From Polyangium sp. 15x6 (GTDB taxonomy: Bacteria; Myxococcota_A; Polyangia; Polyangiales; Polyangiaceae), in assembly GCF_029960785.1 (NCBI RefSeq), contig NZ_JASBQE010000001.1:124001-188000 (forward strand): a DNA stretch of 64,000 nt, in the 5' to 3' direction. Position numbers and translations under genes: made by a program. The notes below the pieces were generated by a model that was not told where the DNA came from, did no database searches, and saw nothing but the letters and a program-made list of their open reading frames with translations. How positions within the stretch are numbered: position 1 is the stretch's first letter; every line of letters begins with the position of its first letter. Below, piece after piece: positions 60,395 to 64,000 of this stretch.

Positions 60395-61645
60395 ATGGTA
60401 TCCGAGGCTCCCGGCGCCGCATTCGCCGCGCTCGGCCTCGCGGCGCCGCTCGTGCGCGCCCTCGTGAAAGAGGGCTACGAGCGCCCGACGCCCATTCAAT
60501 CGCAATCCATCCCCGAGGCGCTCTCCGGCCGTGATTTGCTCGGCTGCGCGCAGACCGGCACCGGCAAGACGGCGGCGTTCGTCCTGCCAATCCTCCAGCG
60601 CCTCTCGAAGACCCCGCGCCACGGCGGCATTCGCGCGCTCGTCCTCACGCCGACGCGCGAGCTCGCCGCGCAGATCGGCGAGCGCGTCACGGCGTACGGG
60701 CGGCACCTCGGTCTCCGCCACACCGTCATTTACGGCGGCGTCGGGCAGCGGCCGCAGGAGGAGAACCTCGCGAAGGGCCCCGATTTGCTCGTCGCCACGC
60801 CGGGCCGGCTGCTCGACCTGATGCAGCAGGGGTTCGCGCGTCTCGATCGCGTGGAGGTGTTCGTCCTCGACGAGGCCGATCGGATGCTCGACATGGGCTT
60901 CATCCACGACGTGCGGCGCGTCGTCGCCGCGCTGCCCAAGCAAAGGCAGACGCTCTTCTTCTCGGCGACGATGCCGCGCGAGATCGCCGCGCTCGCCGAT
61001 AACATCCTGGTCGATCCGGCGCGCGTCTCGGTCACGCCCGCGCGCGCGGCGGCCGACACGGTCGCGCAGTCGATCTTCTTCGTCGAGAAGGCCGATAAGC
61101 GCGCGCTGCTCGAGCGGCTCCTGCGTACGTCGAGCGTCGAGCGCGCGCTCGTCTTCACCCGCACGAAGCACGGGGCCAACCGTATCTCCGAGCAGCTCGT
61201 GCGCGCCGGCATCGACGCGCTCGCCATTCACGGCAACAAGTCGCAGGGCGCCCGCGAGCGCGCCCTCGATCGGTTCCGCCGCGGCGTAACGCCCGTGCTC
61301 GTCGCGACGGACATCGCCGCGCGCGGCATCGACGTCGAGGGCGTCTCGCACGTCATCAATTACGACCTGCCGAACGTGCCCGAGAGCTACGTGCACCGGA
61401 TTGGCCGCACGGGGCGCGCGGGCGCGACGGGCAGCGCCATTTCGTTCTGCGACCGCGAAGAGCGCGCGCTGCTCTCGGACATCGAAAAGCTGCTCCGCCG
61501 CCGCATTCCCGTGGCCGAGGGACAGACGCCTCCCGCCGAGGAGACGCCCGCCCCGCGTCCCGAGCCGCGCCGCGCCTTCGCGCCCGAGCAGCAGCGCCCC
61601 CGGGGCCCGCGCCCGCCCCGTCCTCCGCGCGGCCGTCGGAGCTGA
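60395..61645 (+). CDS. rhlE: DEAD-box RNA helicase (RhlE-type)
   Basis: A 416-aa helicase from ATG 60395; GTG 60308 would add 29 residues. Motifs: Q motif [43 protein letters not shown], Ia PTRELAAQI, Ib [60 protein letters not shown]. The tail is Pro/Arg-rich ([20 protein letters not shown]), typical of RhlE-like proteins and RNA-binding. It remodels RNA, probably in ribosome assembly or cold adaptation. A 45-bp gap leads to the pirin gene. Confidence 0.92.
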   Translation: MVSEAPGAAFAALGLAAPLVRALVKEGYERPTPIQSQSIPEALSGRDLLGCAQTGTGKTAAFVLPILQRLSKTPRHGGIRALVLTPTRELAAQIGERVTAYGRHLGLRHTVIYGGVGQRPQEENLAKGPDLLVATPGRLLDLMQQGFARLDRVEVFVLDEADRMLDMGFIHDVRRVVAALPKQRQTLFFSATMPREIAALADNILVDPARVSVTPARAAADTVAQSIFFVEKADKRALLERLLRTSSVERALVFTRTKHGANRISEQLVRAGIDALAIHGNKSQGARERALDRFRRGVTPVLVATDIAARGIDVEGVSHVINYDLPNVPESYVHRIGRTGRAGATGSAISFCDREERALLSDIEKLLRRRIPVAEGQTPPAEETPAPRPEPRRAFAPEQQRPRGPRPPRPPRGRRS

Positions 61646-61690
61646 GTTCCGACGATTGAGCACGGGCCGCTCGCACGCTATGTTGCGGGC

Positions 61691-62659
61691 ATGGCCCGTG
61701 CTCCGACCAGGCGCCACTTCCTCCTTGCCGCGGGGGCTGCCATCCCCGCGGCGACGTTTGCCTTGCTCTCGCGTGAATCCGACGCGCCTTCGCCGCTCGC
61801 CGCGGGGGGCGGGCTCGATCCCGACGCGCGCCCCGTGCGGCGAATCGTACAGGCGCAGCCCACGCGCGACGGCGCTGGCGTGCGCCTCTCGCGCGCGCTC
61901 GGGGGCCAGGCCCTCCCCGATCTCGACCCGTTCCTCCTCCTCGACGAGTTCCACACCGACCGCGCCGACGATTACATCGCGGGATTCCCCGATCATCCGC
62001 ACCGTGGGTTCGAGACCGTCACGTACATGATCCACGGCGCCATGGAGCACCGGGACAGCGTGGGGAATCGGGGGCGGCTCAGCCCGGGCAGCGCGCAATG
62101 GATGACCGCGGGGCGCGGGATCGTGCATTCCGAGATGCCCAAGCAGGAGCAGGGGCTCATGTGGGGCTTCCAGCTCTGGGTGAACCTCCCGGCCGCGCGG
62201 AAGATGGTGAAGCCGCGGTATCAGGACATCGAGCCTTCGGCGATTCCGGAGATCGATATCGCGGACGCTCGGGTGCGGGTGGTCGCGGGGGAGGTGGGAG
62301 GGCGGCGCGGGCCCGTGGACGGCGTCGTCGTCGCGCCGAGCTTGCTCGACGTCACGCTGGCGGCGGGCGCGAGCTTTCGGCATGCGCTCGCTCCGGAGCA
62401 CAATGCATTCATCTACGTCATCGACGGCGCTGCGCGGATCGGGCCCGAAGGCACGCCCGTCGCGCGGGGAGAGCTCGCCGTGCTCGGCGCGGGTCGATCG
62501 GCCGTCTCGACAAGCGCCACGGGGGCGCGCCTCCTGCTTCTCGCGGGGCAGCCCATCGGGGAGCCCATTGCGCGCCGCGGGCCTTTCGTGATGAATACGG
62601 CCGAGGAAATCCGACAGGCGTTCGAGGATTATCGCTCGGGGCGCCTCGTGGGCGGCTGA
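61691..62659 (+). CDS. Pirin-family protein with N-terminal export signal
   Basis: A 322-aa pirin. The bicupin core has the expected metal ligands: DHPHRGFETVTYMIHGAMEHRDSVGNRG (two His plus others) and MTAGRGIVHSEMPKQEQG (His and Glu). The pirin C-terminal motif RGPFVMNTAEEIRQAFEDYRSGRLVG ends it. Cytoplasmic pirins lack a leader, but here residues 1-30 (RAPTRRHFLLAAGAAIPAATFALLS) look like a Tat signal, so it may be exported, which is unusual. Some pirins oxidise quercetin or bind regulators. The reaction is unknown. Confidence 0.9.
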   Translation: MARAPTRRHFLLAAGAAIPAATFALLSRESDAPSPLAAGGGLDPDARPVRRIVQAQPTRDGAGVRLSRALGGQALPDLDPFLLLDEFHTDRADDYIAGFPDHPHRGFETVTYMIHGAMEHRDSVGNRGRLSPGSAQWMTAGRGIVHSEMPKQEQGLMWGFQLWVNLPAARKMVKPRYQDIEPSAIPEIDIADARVRVVAGEVGGRRGPVDGVVVAPSLLDVTLAAGASFRHALAPEHNAFIYVIDGAARIGPEGTPVARGELAVLGAGRSAVSTSATGARLLLLAGQPIGEPIARRGPFVMNTAEEIRQAFEDYRSGRLVGG

Positions 62660-62674
62660 CGCATCGCGCGCGTT

Positions 62675-63616
62675 TTACCGCATCTCGACCTCGATCGACA
62701 TGGGTTTGCCCCCGCGTACGATCCGCACGTCGAGCCGATCGGCGGCGCGCAGGCGCGTGAACGCCTCCATCATCTTCGTGAGATCACCCGTCTCGAATCC
62801 ATTGATGCTATCGAGCCGATCCCCATTTTGAAGCCCGAGCATGCTGGGCAACGAACCGGGCCGGACTCCGCTGACTCGCATGCCCACGACCCGGTCGCCC
62901 TCGCGCGCCGGCACCAGGCGCGCCGCGCCGAGGAGGTCCGGACGTTCGAGGATCGTGTCGATGACCGAGCGCTCGACGACGTAATGGTTGTCCGCGTCCT
63001 TGCGAATCCGATCGGCGATCTCGGGCGGTACACGCGAGGCGGGCTTCGCGGGCGCGTCGCCGCGCTCCTTCTGCGCCGCGGGGCTCTCGCGCCGCTCGTG
63101 CAAGGGGAGCTGACAGCGCGCCGCACCTTGCCGGAGCCATACCCGATCCCAGGTCATCGCGTGCACCGTCCGCCCGCCGATGTCGTCGCCGAGCCGCCGC
63201 AGCGCCGGCTTGCCGTCCGGCCCTGCAATGGCCGCGAACGACCAAAGCGCGTCGTCCGCCTCCGTGATGAGCAGGACCTTCGCGGCGTCGCAGATCGGAT
63301 CGGTATAAGGATCGCCGAGCGGTCCGGCGGGCTCCGGGTCCCCATCGTCCGGCGGGCCATGGCGCGCGAGGGGGCCGGTGATCGAATCGAAGGGATTGCG
63401 CCCGAGAATGGCCTCGCCATCTTTCTCGTCCTGCACCGCGGCGAGCGCGTTCCGCATCTTCCTGGGCGGCTGCGGCGAGACCGGCTCGAATGGCGGACCC
63501 GAGAGGCTCGACGAGACGAGCCGTCCGAGCCCGGCCGCCTGGAAATAGGCGGCGAGACCCACGAGCAGAACCAGGACCGCGGGGAACCATCGTTTCAAGC
63601 GCGCGTCGAATCCCAT
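62675..63616 (-). CDS. gspC: Type II secretion protein GspC
   Basis: A 313-aa inner-membrane protein of the type II secretion system. A short cytoplasmic start and one helix (FPAVLVLLVGLAAYFQAAGL) are followed by a homology region (ILGRNPFDSITGP...VLLITEADDALWSFAAIAGPDGKPALRRLGDDIGG) and a C-terminal PDZ domain (GMRVSGVRPGSLPSMLGLQNGDRLDSINGFETGDLTKMMEAFTRLR). GspC links the inner-membrane platform to the GspD secretin. No other gsp gene is seen in the window; the unfinished gene to the right is on the same strand and may belong to it or not. Confidence 0.88.
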   Translation of the reverse strand: MGFDARLKRWFPAVLVLLVGLAAYFQAAGLGRLVSSSLSGPPFEPVSPQPPRKMRNALAAVQDEKDGEAILGRNPFDSITGPLARHGPPDDGDPEPAGPLGDPYTDPICDAAKVLLITEADDALWSFAAIAGPDGKPALRRLGDDIGGRTVHAMTWDRVWLRQGAARCQLPLHERRESPAAQKERGDAPAKPASRVPPEIADRIRKDADNHYVVERSVIDTILERPDLLGAARLVPAREGDRVVGMRVSGVRPGSLPSMLGLQNGDRLDSINGFETGDLTKMMEAFTRLRAADRLDVRIVRGGKPMSIEVEMR

Positions 63617-63725
63617 GAAAACGGGAACAAGCGAGCGTCGTGCCAGCTTGAAGGCGCGGAAGATCCCCGCGAAAACTGCGCGGTACCCATCCGGACGGGC
63701 GACAAAATGGCCGGCGCGCTGCGGT

Positions 63726-64000
63726 TCAGCGCTGTACTTCTGTCAGCTTGGCACGGGCGGCGTGGGTATCGAGGAAACGCGAGACCTCGGCGAGCACCTC
63801 GGGCGAGATGTCGCGCCCGATGTCATCCGGCTTGATTCGCGTGGCGTCCGGCTGGGTGATGCAGTTCAGGGCGTGCGTGACACAATCGAGCACGCGCACC
63901 CGATGCGGGGCGCGCGACGAGCCGTCGAGCCACTTCGCCCAGCTCTCGATCTCCGAGGGCGCGACGTTGTAATCGTAGCTCCCGCCGAGCACGAGCAGCG
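63726..64000 (-). CDS. Hypothetical protein, C-terminal part (partial, runs off right edge)
   Basis: The frame is open to the window edge, so only the last 91 residues are seen: LLVLGGSYDYNVAPSEIESW, then RVLDCVTHALNCITQPDATRI and DISPEVLAEVSRFLDTHAAR. Two Cys in VLDCVTHALNC could be paired or metal-bound. I do not recognise a family. It lies upstream of gspC on the same strand, separated by 109 bp. Confidence 0.6.
   Translation of the reverse strand, partial: LLVLGGSYDYNVAPSEIESWAKWLDGSSRAPHRVRVLDCVTHALNCITQPDATRIKPDDIGRDISPEVLAEVSRFLDTHAARAKLTEVQR

Noticed and set aside
59832..60467. 211-codon plus-strand frame with a signal-peptide-like stretch
   Set aside because: It starts antisense to the SMI1/KNR4 gene, turns Arg-rich and runs into the helicase gene in another frame.

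Overview
The window looks like a chromosomal segment of a myxobacterium, most likely order Polyangiales (Polyangium/Sorangium relatives). I infer this from the very high GC content, the GTG and TTG starts, and the protein families: Hanks-type Ser/Thr kinases fused to cyclase-like or TPR regions, Cys-rich repeat (DUF4215-type) lipoproteins, a MYXO-CTERM surface protein, a DUF1592/DUF1552 pair, a PEGA/TPR protein and a membrane-anchored ECF-type sigma factor. No rRNA, tRNA, CRISPR array, transposase or prophage was recognised. The name is inferred from family content only.

Layout. 1-1.9 kb: the end of a kinase gene and a small coupled pair (Lys-rich exported protein, lipoprotein) closed by a strong terminator. 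1.9-9.6 kb: two tandemly duplicated Cys-rich lipoproteins, RNase Z, an M15-type peptidase, a YkgJ-like Cys-cluster protein and a 930-aa EGF/DUF4215/MYXO-CTERM protein. 9.7-13.4 kb: the helicase HrpA. 13.4-15 kb: mostly non-coding, with a large inverted repeat, a small hypothetical gene, a 10-bp-period repeat array and a 22-bp G-rich repeat. 15-21.5 kb: envelope and hypothetical genes, including one gene split by an apparent one-base insertion. 21.6-29.3 kb: metabolic and envelope genes (exonuclease, FAD monooxygenase, lytic transglycosylase coupled to an enoyl-CoA hydratase, fatty-acid desaturase). 29.3-32.2 kb: a cytochrome-c-peroxidase-like lipoprotein with a coupled partner. 32.8-34.5 kb: a TetR-regulated operon preceded by two matching operators. 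34.5-36.1 kb: two coupled exported genes carrying three copies of one module, then a 57-aa membrane peptide.

36.1-38.6 kb is the most interesting block: an HD-domain/polynucleotide-kinase fusion, an Rnl-type RNA ligase and a minimal nucleotidyltransferase, arranged head-to-head and tail-to-tail. Together they supply end healing, sealing and possibly nucleotide transfer for RNA repair. 38.7-43.7 kb: an alpha/beta-hydrolase lipoprotein, a DUF1587/1595/1592/1588/1585 protein, a Tat-exported DUF1552 protein and a lipoprotein, apparently one operon. 43.9-46.7 kb: an NHL-repeat lipoprotein, a UbiA prenyltransferase and a convergent CruF-like membrane protein, suggesting carotenoid or other isoprenoid chemistry. 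46.7-50 kb: a membrane adenylate cyclase, a cupin, a GNAT acetyltransferase and a hypothetical gene. 50.2-54 kb: a sigma factor with a membrane segment behind an exported barrel-like protein, and two tandem Cys-rich lipoproteins, one cut short. This block shows looser codon use than its surroundings. 54.4-64 kb: YbaK deacylase, SDR, MESH1-like HD hydrolase, a TPR kinase, SMI1/KNR4, RhlE-type helicase, pirin, GspC and a gene running off the right edge.

Most assignments rest on motifs read by eye. No database search or structure prediction was run.
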